Assembly (NCBI RefSeq): GCF_018919205.1
Contig: NZ_JAHLQN010000001.1
Location: 2,418,001 to 2,482,000, forward strand
From: Dysosmobacter acutus
GTDB lineage: Bacteria > Bacillota > Clostridia > Oscillospirales > Oscillospiraceae
DNA: 64,000 nucleotides
Reading direction: 5' to 3'
Shown here one piece after another: positions 50,304 through 58,977 of this stretch (positions are counted from its first letter, which is position 1; each line of letters opens with the position of its first letter). The notes under the pieces are model-generated. The model ran no database searches, was not told the DNA's origin, and was given only the letters and a program-made list of their open reading frames with translations. A program made the translations under genes and the position numbers.

Positions 50304-51650
50304 TCATTCCTGCGAATCAGCGCTTGCAGCGGCGCCGCCCGTCCGCCCCATGGCGGCCACGGCCGCCACCGCTACAACGGCGCTGGCAATGCCGGCTGCC
50401 AAAGGCATGCACCACACGCCGTCCAGGCCCCACAGCGGGGCAAGGATGCCAAGCGACAGCACCGGGAACACCAGCGTGCCGCAGAGTGTGACCGCCAGGG
50501 ACCTGCCGGGCCGGTCCAGCGCCGTCAGATAGGAGCCCAGGCAGGCGTCCACCCAGCTCACCACATAGGACAGGGAAAAAAGCTCCATGGCCCGCAGGCT
50601 CATCATCAAAAGCGCGCCGTCGCCCTTTTGGGCAAAGAGGGCGATGAGCCCTCCGCCGCAACTGCGCATGAAAATAAGCGCCGCCAGAGAGATGGCCGCC
50701 GCCGTGAGCAGCACCCGCTGTTCCAGCACCCGGACCCGTATTCTGAGCCCGCGGCCGTGGCAGTAGCTGATGGCGGGCTGCATGGAGTCCGCCAGCCCAA
50801 AGACCAGGGAGTTTACGATGCTGTCCACATACAGGACCACCGAGACGGCGGCCACCGCCAGCGACCCTCCGATCCGCAGCAGCACCGCATTCAGGATCAG
50901 CATCATCGCGGAGCTTGCGATGTTGGTAAACAGCTCCGAGGAACCGTTGGCCAGCAGGTGTCCAAGCTGACGGAGGGGGATGACCCCTCTGACAAAATAG
51001 AGCGTCAGCTTTTTCCGGAAAAAGGGTGCCATCGCCAGCACTGTCCCAAGGGACAGGCTCAGGCAGCTGGCCAGCGCAGCGGACCAGATTCCCCAGCGCA
51101 GCAGGACGATAAACACAAAATCCAGCAGGATGTTTCCCAGCGCCGTGACCACATTCAGCACCATGCTGTAGCGGGCCTTTCCGCAGACACGGAGATAGTT
51201 GTCAATGGCGAAAAACACCATCACAAGTGGGGAAAACAGAGCGTAGACCCGGATGTATTGAGCGGCCAGCTCCGTCACGTTCTCCCCCGCTCCCATGGTC
51301 AGCAGTACCGGCCTTGATAGGAAAAAGCCAAGCACACCCGCCAGGCAGGAGAAGGCGGCAATCAGTTTGACGCAGGAGGAAAAGGTCAGCCTCGCCTGGT
51401 CCTCCTCCCTGCGGCCCAGCAAAATGGATATCTGGACCGATGAGCCCACCGCCACCATATCCGCCAGGGCAAAGCAGATCATCACCAGCGGCATGACCAG
51501 GTTCACCGCCGCTAAGGCATCCTGGCCGATGAAGCGTCCCACAAAGATGCCGTCCGCCACCGTGTAAAGGGAGCTGACCGCCATGCTGATCATACTGGGA
51601 ATCGCGCAGTGGAAAAACAACCTTGTGGGCTGCATGGTTTCAAAATGCAT
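50304..51650 (-). CDS. MATE-family efflux transporter
   Basis: A 448-residue MATE transporter with twelve helices in two halves (IPSMISMAVSSLYTVADGIFVGRFIG; VVLYVDSIVNSLVFGLADSMQPAISYCHGRGL). It likely exports drugs or toxic metabolites by cation antiport. GGAG lies 9 nt before the ATG. It is transcribed behind a MarR-type repressor with a 33-nt gap, forming an inducible efflux operon. Confidence 0.9.
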   Translation of the reverse strand: MHFETMQPTRLFFHCAIPSMISMAVSSLYTVADGIFVGRFIGQDALAAVNLVMPLVMICFALADMVAVGSSVQISILLGRREEDQARLTFSSCVKLIAAFSCLAGVLGFFLSRPVLLTMGAGENVTELAAQYIRVYALFSPLVMVFFAIDNYLRVCGKARYSMVLNVVTALGNILLDFVFIVLLRWGIWSAALASCLSLSLGTVLAMAPFFRKKLTLYFVRGVIPLRQLGHLLANGSSELFTNIASSAMMLILNAVLLRIGGSLAVAAVSVVLYVDSIVNSLVFGLADSMQPAISYCHGRGLRIRVRVLEQRVLLTAAAISLAALIFMRSCGGGLIALFAQKGDGALLMMSLRAMELFSLSYVVSWVDACLGSYLTALDRPGRSLAVTLCGTLVFPVLSLGILAPLWGLDGVWCMPLAAGIASAVVAVAAVAAMGRTGGAAASADSQE

Positions 51651-51683
51651 ACTATGATACTCCGTCCTTGATTCAATCCGTAT

Positions 51684-52130
51684 TCAGCGGCGCTCCTCCT
51701 TTTCCCCAAAGGCCGCCGTCAGCTGCGCGGCAAATTCCGAAAGGGCGTCGATCCAGTCAGCCGGATAGCGCTCCAGCGTCTTTTTCAGCGCCGTGCATTC
51801 CATTTGACAGAGGTCTGAGAGAAGGGCGCTCGCGTGCTCCTTGCCCTCCGGGGTCAGAAAAAGCGTCTTTTCCCGCCTGCGCTCCCCCGGCTCAAAGGCC
51901 ACATACCCCTGCTCCACGCACTCTTTTACCACCGTATTAATCGTGGTCTTGGGGATGAGCCACTGCTCGCTGATCTGGGTCTGGGTATGGCGCTTCCCGT
52001 CGTTGAGCGCATAGAGCAGGGCAAGGGTGTTCTCTTTGAGCCCCGTGCGCTTTGCACACAGGTAATAGAGTCCGTCAATGCGGTTGATGCCGATCATGAT
52101 GCTGCGCACCTGTTCCATCGTCCCGTCCAT
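51684..52130 (-). CDS. MarR-family regulator
   Basis: A 148-residue winged-helix repressor. The recognition helix is IPKTTINTVVKECVEQGYV and the wing is EPGERRREKTLFLTPEG. Its promoter has an ACGAATTCGT palindrome in the spacer and a second copy downstream, ideal for autorepression of regulator and MATE pump. AGGAGGGGCT precedes the ATG at 52130. Confidence 0.9.
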   Translation of the reverse strand: MDGTMEQVRSIMIGINRIDGLYYLCAKRTGLKENTLALLYALNDGKRHTQTQISEQWLIPKTTINTVVKECVEQGYVAFEPGERRREKTLFLTPEGKEHASALLSDLCQMECTALKKTLERYPADWIDALSEFAAQLTAAFGEKEERR

Positions 52131-52145
52131 AGCCCCTCCTGCTCA

Positions 52146-52194
52146 CAATACGAATTCGTACTTTTATTTTAGTACGAATTCGTATTGTTGTCAA
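52146..52194 (-). promoter_or_regulatory. MarR promoter with twin operators
   Basis: Minus strand: TTGACA, a 17-nt spacer, TAAAAT. CAATACGAATTCGTACT (52146-52162) and its mirror copy (52171-52187) are 8 nt apart. One sits exactly in the -35/-10 spacer, the other at the start region. Confidence 0.9.
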
Positions 52195-52203
52195 CCATGC
52201 TGC

Positions 52204-52244
52204 AAAAAGTCCCCATCCGGTCCGGATGGGGACTTTCTCTCTTT
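52204..52244 (-). terminator. Terminator of the DUF3298 lipoprotein gene
   Basis: AAAGTCCCCATCCGG pairs with CCGGATGGGGACTTT, followed by T runs on both strands. Confidence 0.85.
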
Positions 52245-52245
52245 T

Positions 52246-53139
52246 TTATGCCGCGTATCCTAAGAGGGCCCTGCCGTAGTCGCTGAGATAGGGCTCCATG
52301 AATTCCCGGGATATCTGGAACTGCTGGGGGCCGGCGGCATAGCAGGCCAGCTCATAGGGGGAAAATCCCACCTCCATCCCTTCCTCATTGAAGGAGACGG
52401 CATAATTGGGCCAACAGGCCACAATTTCATCGTAATCATCCCAATACAGCGGGTCCCCCGGTCCAATCTGAGCCAAAATCTCCCGGGCCACCGCCTCTGT
52501 GAAAGCGGCCTGGTCGGCGGCAAGCTCCAGCGGGCCGATGAATCTCCGGCCGGTCAGATCGTAGTTCCAGCCCAGCAGCACGGTCATTCCGTGGGCTCCG
52601 CCGCTGTAGTCATAGTAACGCCCGCTGATGCTGATGAGGTCGGTGGTCATATAGGAGGTAAACGAGAGGTCGTATAAAAATTCACGGCTCCAAACGGCCT
52701 CGCTTTGAGCAGTCTCCCGCTCCGCCTTCCAGTCCTCATAAAACGCGCGGGCCTCGTCCGCCTTCTCCTGGAAATCCTCACCGCTGAGCCACTCTTCAAA
52801 GCGTCCGTTGAACGTCTCAAGGTTGGCGGCCACATCGTCATCCTGACAGGCCCAGGGTTCTCCGCCTTCATCCCATGCAGTCAGATGGGGCACCTCATAG
52901 CGGTAGTTGACCAGCAGCGCTCCGTCCTCATCATAGACCGTGTCGGCGCGGATCTGACTTTCCACCGTATAGGCGGCCGTTTGGACAGCAGCGCCGTAGA
53001 CGGCGGATTTCTCCACCGACTGGGAGATTTTCTCCGCCGCAGGCTCTTTTTTCAGCGGCGCTTCCTCCGATTCCGGCGGGACGCTGGCGCAGCCGGCCAT
53101 CAGACAAAGAGCGCAGAACAGGGCGATCAGCTTTTCCAT
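52246..53139 (-). CDS. DUF3298/DUF4163-type lipoprotein (RsiV-like extracellular domain)
   Basis: A 297-residue lipoprotein. The signal peptide ends at LMAGC. A charged linker is followed by an RsiV-like pair of domains: the N-terminal part (VNYRYEVPHLTAWDEG) and the DUF3298 core with YDYSGGAHGMT. In RsiV this domain binds lysozyme; here it is only a structural analogue, and no sigma factor gene is adjacent. AAGGAGCG precedes the ATG. Confidence 0.8.
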   Translation of the reverse strand: MEKLIALFCALCLMAGCASVPPESEEAPLKKEPAAEKISQSVEKSAVYGAAVQTAAYTVESQIRADTVYDEDGALLVNYRYEVPHLTAWDEGGEPWACQDDDVAANLETFNGRFEEWLSGEDFQEKADEARAFYEDWKAERETAQSEAVWSREFLYDLSFTSYMTTDLISISGRYYDYSGGAHGMTVLLGWNYDLTGRRFIGPLELAADQAAFTEAVAREILAQIGPGDPLYWDDYDEIVACWPNYAVSFNEEGMEVGFSPYELACYAAGPQQFQISREFMEPYLSDYGRALLGYAA

Positions 53140-53154
53140 AGAAAACGCTCCTTT

Positions 53155-54351
53155 TCAGGGAGTTTGGATGCGTGGTCCTGTTGTCCATTCGCTGCCGCCG
53201 GATGCCTGGCGGAGAGATGGGTAGGCAAGGGCATAGAGGTCGGTGGCCCGGACCTCCATCAAAAAGACTCGGTTTGCCTCTGGCGAGAGGCCGCGCACAT
53301 CGGCGGGCTTGGTCAGCACCGGCAGCGCGGCACATCGGCGCATCCGGGCCAGCAGCTCCCGTCCCCGGGGACCGGCGGCCAGCACCCGGAGGTATGGAAT
53401 ATCCTCCGGCAGGTCCCGCAGCTCCAGATAGGCCCGCAGCAGCATCCGGCGCAGCCGCGCCATGGGATAGCGTTTGGTCTTGACGGCGCACAGCAGCTCC
53501 TCCACCGTGGTGCAGGAGTTGGCCGCGTCGTAAAACCGGTGGTAGAGGCCCTCCGCCCCCTCGTCATAGAGCGCCCAGTCCGCCTCTTCCATGGTCCGCA
53601 GGCGGGCCAGCACCGCCCTTTCACAAACCGACAGGTCCACGGGGGCGCGGCCGATGACAATCTCCTCCCGGTAGAGCCGGGCCATGTCGGGGGTCATGTA
53701 TCGGTCCGCCTCTTTCCCATCCAAAAGCAGTGCGCGGATGGCCGAGGCGGATGCGATTCCCCCCACCGCCTCGCCGTCGTGTCCGGCGCCGGTGCGTAAA
53801 ATGGCCAGCGGCTCAATCCGCGGTGCAAGCTGCGCCAGCGCTTTGCAGTATTCCACACCCAACGTGTCATTGGGCTGTTCCAGTCTATGCGCCCGCGTGC
53901 CCAAAAGCTGCTCCAGCGCCCGCTGGCGGGCACGGGGAAAGCTGTCCCCCGACCGCAGCTCCCGGCGCAAAAGCGGTGGAAATTCCGGCCGCAGCAGGCC
54001 CCGGGCCAGCTCCATCAGTGATAAAGCGTCGCCGCTTTCGCTGCCGAAGGAGAGGTGGCTCACAACGCCGGTGGCCTGCAAAACTCTGACTCCGCCCTGG
54101 GCAAACCGCTCCGCCGAGGCAAGGGCCCAGGGAAGGGGCAGTTCCAGCACCAAATCCGCTCCCGCGCTGACCGCCGCCTCCGCACGCACATGCTTGCGGA
54201 CAATGGCGAAGGCTCCCCGCTGGACAAAGTTCCCGCTCATCACGCAGACGATGGGCGTCTCCTCCCCCAACAGGGCGCGGGTGCGCTCCATCTGATACTG
54301 GTGGCCCAGATGAAGTGGATTATATTCTGCTATTATACCTGCCGCCCCCAT
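53155..54351 (-). CDS. tmcAL: tRNA(Met) cytidine acetate ligase
   Basis: A 398-residue TmcAL. The nucleotidyltransferase N-terminus has AEYNPLHLGHQYQ (HxGH) and SGNFVQRG; the C-terminal helical domain holds YPMARLRRMLLRAYL. It uses acetate and ATP to make N4-acetylcytidine at the wobble base of tRNA-Met. The ATG at 54351 with GAGGGGGAAG upstream is preferred to an earlier one. It sits divergent from ackA, so acetate links the two genes functionally. Confidence 0.9.
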   Translation of the reverse strand: MGAAGIIAEYNPLHLGHQYQMERTRALLGEETPIVCVMSGNFVQRGAFAIVRKHVRAEAAVSAGADLVLELPLPWALASAERFAQGGVRVLQATGVVSHLSFGSESGDALSLMELARGLLRPEFPPLLRRELRSGDSFPRARQRALEQLLGTRAHRLEQPNDTLGVEYCKALAQLAPRIEPLAILRTGAGHDGEAVGGIASASAIRALLLDGKEADRYMTPDMARLYREEIVIGRAPVDLSVCERAVLARLRTMEEADWALYDEGAEGLYHRFYDAANSCTTVEELLCAVKTKRYPMARLRRMLLRAYLELRDLPEDIPYLRVLAAGPRGRELLARMRRCAALPVLTKPADVRGLSPEANRVFLMEVRATDLYALAYPSLRQASGGSEWTTGPRIQTP

Positions 54352-54426
54352 GGACTTCCCCCTCAAAAAGTGACAATTGGTTACAATTTTTTCATCCAAA
54401 AACCGCAAAGTCCAGGAAAATAACGG

Positions 54427-54454
54427 TTGTATCCAGGAAAATTTTTGTTATAAT
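54427..54454 (+). promoter_or_regulatory. Promoter of ackA
   Basis: TTGTAT, a 16-nt spacer, perfect TATAAT. The leader to the ATG is about 90 nt. Confidence 0.7.
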
Positions 54455-54551
54455 GAAGGTGTTGTCCCGAAAATAGCGGGAAAACTGATTGTTATTATTT
54501 TATATCATTTGCGGGCGTTACGCAAGCGTCTGGAAAAAAGGAGTTAAAAAC

Positions 54552-55757
54552 ATGAACGTATTAGTCATCAACGCCGGAAGTTCTTCCCTGAAGTATCAGC
54601 TGCTCAATCCCGACAGCGGCGCGGTGCTGGCCAAGGGCCTGTGCGAGCGCATCGGCATCGACGGCAAATTCACCTATAAGCCCCAGGTGGAAGGCAAGGA
54701 AGCGCTGAAGGAAGTGGACGTGGCCATGCCCACTCACTCCGAAGCCATCCAGGCTGTGCTGGACGCTCTGGTGGACGCCAAAAACGGCGTGATCGCCTCC
54801 ATGAAGGAGATCGACGCTGTGGGCCACCGCGTGGTTCACGGCGGCGAGGCCTTCAACAAATCCGTCCTCATCACCGACGACGTGATGCGCGCCATCGAGG
54901 ACTGCATCCCCCTGGCCCCCCTTCACAACCCCGCCAACCTGACCGGTATCCGCGCCTGCGAGAAGGTTATGCCCGGCGTACCCATGGTGGCCGTGTTCGA
55001 CACCGCCTTCCATCAGACCATGCCCGCCAAGGCCTATATGTACGCCCTGCCCTACGAGTACTATGAGACTGACAAGGTCCGCCGCTACGGCTTCCACGGC
55101 ACCAGTCACAAGTATGTGGCCGGCCGTGCCGCCGCCATGTTAGGCAAAAAGAGCGAGGATCTGAAGCTGATCTCCTGCCACCTTGGCAACGGCTCCTCCG
55201 TCACCGCCGTGGACGGCGGAAAGAGCGTGGACACCTCCATGGGCTTTACGCCCCTGGCCGGCCTGCCCATGGGCACCCGCTCCGGCGACCTGGACGCCGG
55301 TATCCTTGAGTATCTGATGACCAAGTACAACATGGACATCAAGGAGATGGTCTCCATTCTGAACAAGAAGTCCGGCGTGTTGGGCGTCAGCGGCGTCAGC
55401 TCCGACTTCCGTGATCTGGAGAACGCAGGCAAGGAGGGCAATGAGCGGGCCTCCCTGTCCGTGGAGATGTTCAACTACGGCGTCAAGAAGCTCATCGGCT
55501 CCTATGCCGCCGCCATGGGCGGCGTGGATGCCATCATCTTCACCGCCGGCGTGGGCGAGAACTCCGCCTCCCAGCGCCTGGCCATTGCCTCTGATCTGGA
55601 GTTCATGGGCGTGAAGATGGACGCCGAGGCCAACAAGGTCCGCGGTGAAGAGACCGTGATCTCCGCCCCCGACTCCAAGGTCAAGGTCCTGCTGATCCCC
55701 ACCAATGAAGAGCTGATGATCGCGATGGACACCGCGACCATCGTCTCCGGGAAATAA
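54552..55757 (+). CDS. ackA: Acetate kinase
   Basis: A 401-residue enzyme interconverting acetyl phosphate and ADP with acetate and ATP, the main substrate-level ATP step in acetogenic fermentation. Landmarks: [11 protein letters not shown] (N7), [18 protein letters not shown] with the catalytic Asp, and [16 protein letters not shown] precedes the ATG at 54552. It is monocistronic with a terminator; no pta gene is adjacent. Codon use is strongly biased, suggesting high expression. Confidence 0.97.
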   Translation: MNVLVINAGSSSLKYQLLNPDSGAVLAKGLCERIGIDGKFTYKPQVEGKEALKEVDVAMPTHSEAIQAVLDALVDAKNGVIASMKEIDAVGHRVVHGGEAFNKSVLITDDVMRAIEDCIPLAPLHNPANLTGIRACEKVMPGVPMVAVFDTAFHQTMPAKAYMYALPYEYYETDKVRRYGFHGTSHKYVAGRAAAMLGKKSEDLKLISCHLGNGSSVTAVDGGKSVDTSMGFTPLAGLPMGTRSGDLDAGILEYLMTKYNMDIKEMVSILNKKSGVLGVSGVSSDFRDLENAGKEGNERASLSVEMFNYGVKKLIGSYAAAMGGVDAIIFTAGVGENSASQRLAIASDLEFMGVKMDAEANKVRGEETVISAPDSKVKVLLIPTNEELMIAMDTATIVSGK

Positions 55758-55767
55758 GTGCCTTCCA

Positions 55768-55801
55768 GAAAGGGGCGGGCCTTGGGTCCGCCCCTTTTTT
55801 T
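55768..55801 (+). terminator. Terminator of ackA
   Basis: AAAGGGGCGG pairs with CCGCCCCTTT, followed by a T run. Confidence 0.9.
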
Positions 55802-55859
55802 GATTTCACCTTCCCAAATCAGAGACGGAGCACGCTCCGTCTTCAGCAAAGGAGCCACT

Positions 55860-56543
55860 ATGAAAATTGGTCTGCAATTCGCCATGCCCTCGGAGCTACA
55901 CGCCCTGCCCGGCGCCCGGGACCTTGTACCGCTGGAAACCGTGTCCGGCATCCCGGTCTTTGAGGTGGCGGAGGGAATCTTGGCCTGCGCGGGAGGCGTG
56001 GGTAAGGTGAACGCCGCCATGGCCGCTGAGCTCTTGTGCCTGCACTGCGGCGTGGAGCTGATCCTCAACGCCGGCGTGGCCGGGTGCTGCCGGGACCTGC
56101 CCATCGGCACGCTGGTGCTGGCCAGGGACTTTGTACAGCACGACGTGGACACCTCCGCCGTGGGCGACCCGATCGGCCTGGTCTCCACCGTCAACCGGGT
56201 GGAATTTCCCACCTGGCGGCCGGAGCACTGCCAGGCTCTTCTGCGTCAGCTGGGCTTCTCCGCCCAACTGGGCCGGGTGGCCACCGGGGACTGGTTTGCC
56301 GTGGGCGGGGATCGGGCCCGCCGGGTGCGGGATACCTTCTCCCCCACTCTTTGCGAAATGGAGGGCGGAGCCATCGCTCAGGTCTGCCTGCGCAGCGGTG
56401 TGCGCTTTGTCTCCCTGAAGTCCGTGTCCGACCGGCTGTTTTCTGAAAAGCAGGCGGAGGAATATTTTGATTTCAGCCAGGCCCTAAAAGCCTTGGGCAG
56501 GGTGGTGCTGCCCTTTGCCAAAAAACTGCAGGAGGAATTCTGA
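55860..56543 (+). CDS. mtnN: 5'-methylthioadenosine/S-adenosylhomocysteine nucleosidase
   Basis: A 227-residue nucleosidase that cleaves SAH and MTA, the first step of SAM by-product recycling. Landmarks: GVGKVNAAMAAELL, NAGVAGCC, the EMEGGAIAQVC ribose-binding motif and the catalytic Asp in SVSDRLF. AAAGGAGCC precedes the ATG. It is one base from luxS, which takes the next step, so the two genes form a Pfs-LuxS detoxification unit. Confidence 0.92.
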   Translation: MKIGLQFAMPSELHALPGARDLVPLETVSGIPVFEVAEGILACAGGVGKVNAAMAAELLCLHCGVELILNAGVAGCCRDLPIGTLVLARDFVQHDVDTSAVGDPIGLVSTVNRVEFPTWRPEHCQALLRQLGFSAQLGRVATGDWFAVGGDRARRVRDTFSPTLCEMEGGAIAQVCLRSGVRFVSLKSVSDRLFSEKQAEEYFDFSQALKALGRVVLPFAKKLQEEF

Positions 56544-56544
56544 T

Positions 56545-57012
56545 ATGGACCGCATCGCCAGCTTTACCGTGGATCACAACAGCCTGCTGCCCGGGCTCTA
56601 CTTCTCCCGCCGGGACGCAGACATCATTACCTTCGACCTCCGCTTTAAGAAGCCCAACACCGGCGATCTGCTCTCCAACAGCGAGCTCCACTCCACAGAG
56701 CACCTCATCGCCACGCTGCTGCGCAACGCACCGGAACAAGAGGCCGTGATCTATTTCGGCCCCATGGGCTGTCAGACCGGCTTCTACTTTCTCTTTGACA
56801 ACCGCCTGCTCTGCTGCGAGGATGCGGTGGAGCTTTTAAAGCGGGTCTTTCAGCAGGCCGCCGGCTTTGACGGCGAGCTGCCCGGAAAGAGCGCCGCCGA
56901 GTGCGGAAATTATGTAAACTTAAACGTGGAGGCCGCAAAATCGGTCTGCAAGTGGTACGCGGAGCTGATCGCCGGCTGGACCGTGGAGCAGCTGTCCTAT
57001 ACCAATGCGTAA
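56545..57012 (+). CDS. luxS: S-ribosylhomocysteine lyase
   Basis: A 154-residue metalloenzyme making homocysteine and the AI-2 precursor DPD from S-ribosylhomocysteine. Metal ligands are in HSTEH (H49, H53) and ECGNY; FGPMGCQTGFYF holds the catalytic Cys. GGAGGAATTCTG precedes the ATG, one base after mtnN. An AI-2 signalling role is possible, but methyl-cycle detoxification is more certain. Confidence 0.95.
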   Translation: MDRIASFTVDHNSLLPGLYFSRRDADIITFDLRFKKPNTGDLLSNSELHSTEHLIATLLRNAPEQEAVIYFGPMGCQTGFYFLFDNRLLCCEDAVELLKRVFQQAAGFDGELPGKSAAECGNYVNLNVEAAKSVCKWYAELIAGWTVEQLSYTNA

Positions 57013-57027
57013 AAAGGAGTGTCCGCT

Positions 57028-57714
57028 ATGAGCCGTTCCCCCCGATTGATGCTTCTGCCCCGGACTCTCCAGGCCGCTGGAGGGCTTTTTGTGGCGGCGT
57101 TCGGCATCTATCTGACCATCCAGGCCAACATCGGGCTGGCGCCCTGGGACGCTTTGAATATGGGGCTCTCCCGGTGTTTTGGGATCAGCTATGGGACCGC
57201 CTCCATTCTCCTGAGCGTCTTTGTGGTGGGGGCCGACCTGCTGTTAGGGGAGCGGATCGGCATGGGCACGCTCTTGGACGCGGTTCTGGTGGGACTCAGC
57301 ATAGACCTGTTCACCGCGTTGGAGGCAGTGCCTCTTCAAACCTCTCTGCCCGTCTCTTTTGCGGTACTGGTTCTGGGTCTTTTTATCATCGCCGTCGGGC
57401 AGCTCATCTATATGCGCTCCGCGCTGTGCTGCGGCCCCCGGGATTCCCTGCTGGTGGCCTTAGGAAAACGGATGCGCCGCCTCCCCATCGGAACGGTGAA
57501 TGTCATACTGCTTGGGATGGTGATCTGCGCCGCGTGGCTGCTCAGGGGACCCATCGGCATGGGGACCCTGGTTTCCGTCTTCGGCCTGGGCGCAGCCATG
57601 CAGGCGGTGTTCCGTCTCTTCCGCTTTGAGCCCCGGGACGTGCGCCACACGGACTTTTTGGAGATGGGGCGTTTGCTCTGCGGCCGCGCCGCGCCACAGG
57701 ATCAAAAGGTCTGA
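57028..57714 (+). CDS. YczE/YyaS/YitT-family membrane protein
   Basis: A 228-residue protein with five or six helices. The pattern (FGIYLTIQANIGLAPWDALNMGLS, GTASILLSVFVVGADLLLGERIGMGTLLDA, GPRDSLLVALGKRM) is typical of YczE-like proteins of unknown function, some linked to regulation of lipopeptide synthesis or transport. AAAGGAG precedes the ATG at 57028. It is cotranscribed with mtnN-luxS by spacing (15 nt). Confidence 0.8.
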   Translation: MSRSPRLMLLPRTLQAAGGLFVAAFGIYLTIQANIGLAPWDALNMGLSRCFGISYGTASILLSVFVVGADLLLGERIGMGTLLDAVLVGLSIDLFTALEAVPLQTSLPVSFAVLVLGLFIIAVGQLIYMRSALCCGPRDSLLVALGKRMRRLPIGTVNVILLGMVICAAWLLRGPIGMGTLVSVFGLGAAMQAVFRLFRFEPRDVRHTDFLEMGRLLCGRAAPQDQKV

Positions 57715-57776
57715 GACGGTTTGCCGCAAAAGTGCCGGGATTCCCCTGTTTTTTTGCAAATTTCTTCCGGAATCCA

Positions 57777-57805
57777 TTGACAAGCCGGGTATTCGCTGAT
57801 ATACT
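57777..57805 (+). promoter_or_regulatory. Promoter of rplU operon
   Basis: TTGACA, a 17-nt spacer, TATACT. The transcript starts just upstream of the L21 leader. Confidence 0.8.
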
Positions 57806-57894
57806 TGATAAGCCGCTTTGAATGGGTTGACAAGTGAGAAGACTTCTCCGCCCCCGACAGCGAGTCCGTAATAAAGGAAAGAGAGGTGCAAAGT
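57806..57894 (+). promoter_or_regulatory. Putative ribosomal L21 leader
   Basis: A ~90-nt untranslated region directly before rplU, in the position of the Firmicutes L21 leader. It contains a GAGAAGACTTCTC hairpin followed by further GC-rich paired sequence before the GAGGTG ribosome site. Feedback by L21 is known for this leader type; the match here is by position and general shape. Confidence 0.5.
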
Positions 57895-58206
57895 ATGCAC
57901 GCAATCATTGAAACCGGCGGTAAGCAGTACAAGGTCGCCGAAGGCGATGTCCTGTTCATCGAAAAGCTGCCCGCAGAGGCCGGCGACAGCGTCACCTTCG
58001 ACCGTGTCCTGGCTGTCCTGGACGGTGAGAACACCAAGTTCGGCGCTCCCGCAGTGGAAGGCGCCAAGGTGGAGGCCTCTGTCGTGAAGAACGGCAAGGG
58101 CAAGAAGATCCGTATTTTCAAGTACAATCCCAAGAAGGGCTATCGTAAGCGTCAGGGCCATCGTCAGCCTTATACCAAGGTGACGATCGGCAAGATCTCC
58201 CTCTAA
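57895..58206 (+). CDS. rplU: Ribosomal protein L21
   Basis: A 103-residue L21 ([38 protein letters not shown]), full length. GAGGTGC precedes the ATG. It is the first gene of the conserved rplU-prp-rpmA block, followed closely by the Prp protease gene. Confidence 0.97.
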   Translation: MHAIIETGGKQYKVAEGDVLFIEKLPAEAGDSVTFDRVLAVLDGENTKFGAPAVEGAKVEASVVKNGKGKKIRIFKYNPKKGYRKRQGHRQPYTKVTIGKISL

Positions 58207-58210
58207 GAGG

Positions 58211-58540
58211 ATGACCACCGTTACGTTCCATTTGGAGGGCAATCGGATCGTGGGCTTTGAAAGCCGGGGCCACAGCGGTTACGCCGAGGCCGGGGCGGAC
58301 ATCGTCTGCGCATCCATCACCGCGGTCATCACCTTGGTCGAGGCCACCGTCAACGACGTGATGGGCCTGGCCGCAGCGGTGAAGATCAGTGAGCGGGACG
58401 CGAAACTTTCGCTCCGGCTGCCCGGGGGGCTCTCCCCCACGGCGGAATCCACCTGTCAGACGCTTTTGACGGGGCTGATGGTCTATCTCTCTCAATTGCA
58501 CGAGGATTACCCGGACTATGTCGAGGTGCTGGAGGGCTGA
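58211..58540 (+). CDS. prp: Ribosomal-processing cysteine protease Prp
   Basis: A 109-residue protease with catalytic His21 and Cys33 in GHSGYAEAGADIVCAS. It removes the short N-terminal extension of L27 in Firmicutes. The L27 encoded next has exactly that extension. It starts 4 nt after rplU, with translation probably coupled. Confidence 0.93.
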   Translation: MTTVTFHLEGNRIVGFESRGHSGYAEAGADIVCASITAVITLVEATVNDVMGLAAAVKISERDAKLSLRLPGGLSPTAESTCQTLLTGLMVYLSQLHEDYPDYVEVLEG

Positions 58541-58588
58541 CCTCCTCCCTCTTCCAACATCATCTTACAGAAAGGATGGTACTTTGCT

Positions 58589-58870
58589 ATGATCCGTATT
58601 GGTCTGCAGTTTTTCGCTCATAAAAAAGGTATGGGCTCCACCAAGAACGGCCGTGATTCCGAGTCCAAGCGCCTTGGGCCCAAGCGTGCCGACGGTCAGT
58701 TTGTCAAGGCCGGCAACATCTTGGTTCGTCAGCGCGGTACGCACATTCATCCCGGTGTGAACGTTGGCAAGGGCAGCGACGACACGCTGTTTGCCACCGC
58801 CTCCGGCGTCGTTCGTTTTGAGCGCCTGGGTAAAGATCGCAAGCAGGTCTCTGTTTACGAAGCCCAGTAA
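58589..58870 (+). CDS. rpmA: Ribosomal protein L27 (with Prp-cleaved N-terminal extension)
   Basis: A 93-residue L27. It begins [14 protein letters not shown]; the nine-residue extension ending in LQFF is removed by Prp, exposing the AHKKG N-terminus that reaches toward the peptidyl-transferase centre. The core [21 protein letters not shown] is typical. AGAAAGGATGG precedes the ATG. Confidence 0.97.
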   Translation: MIRIGLQFFAHKKGMGSTKNGRDSESKRLGPKRADGQFVKAGNILVRQRGTHIHPGVNVGKGSDDTLFATASGVVRFERLGKDRKQVSVYEAQ

Positions 58871-58881
58871 TGAGATTGTGA

Positions 58882-58915
58882 GAAGAGCCTCGAACGTTCC
58901 GTTCGGGGCTCTTTG
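58882..58915 (+). terminator. Terminator after rpmA
   Basis: AGAGCCTCGAACG pairs with CGTTCGGGGCTCT. The T run is short, so partial readthrough to obgE is likely. Confidence 0.6.
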
Positions 58916-58977
58916 TCCTTCCCGGACGTATGGCCGGGGCGTCAATTGGCATACTAAAGAGAAAACGGAGGGTTCCC

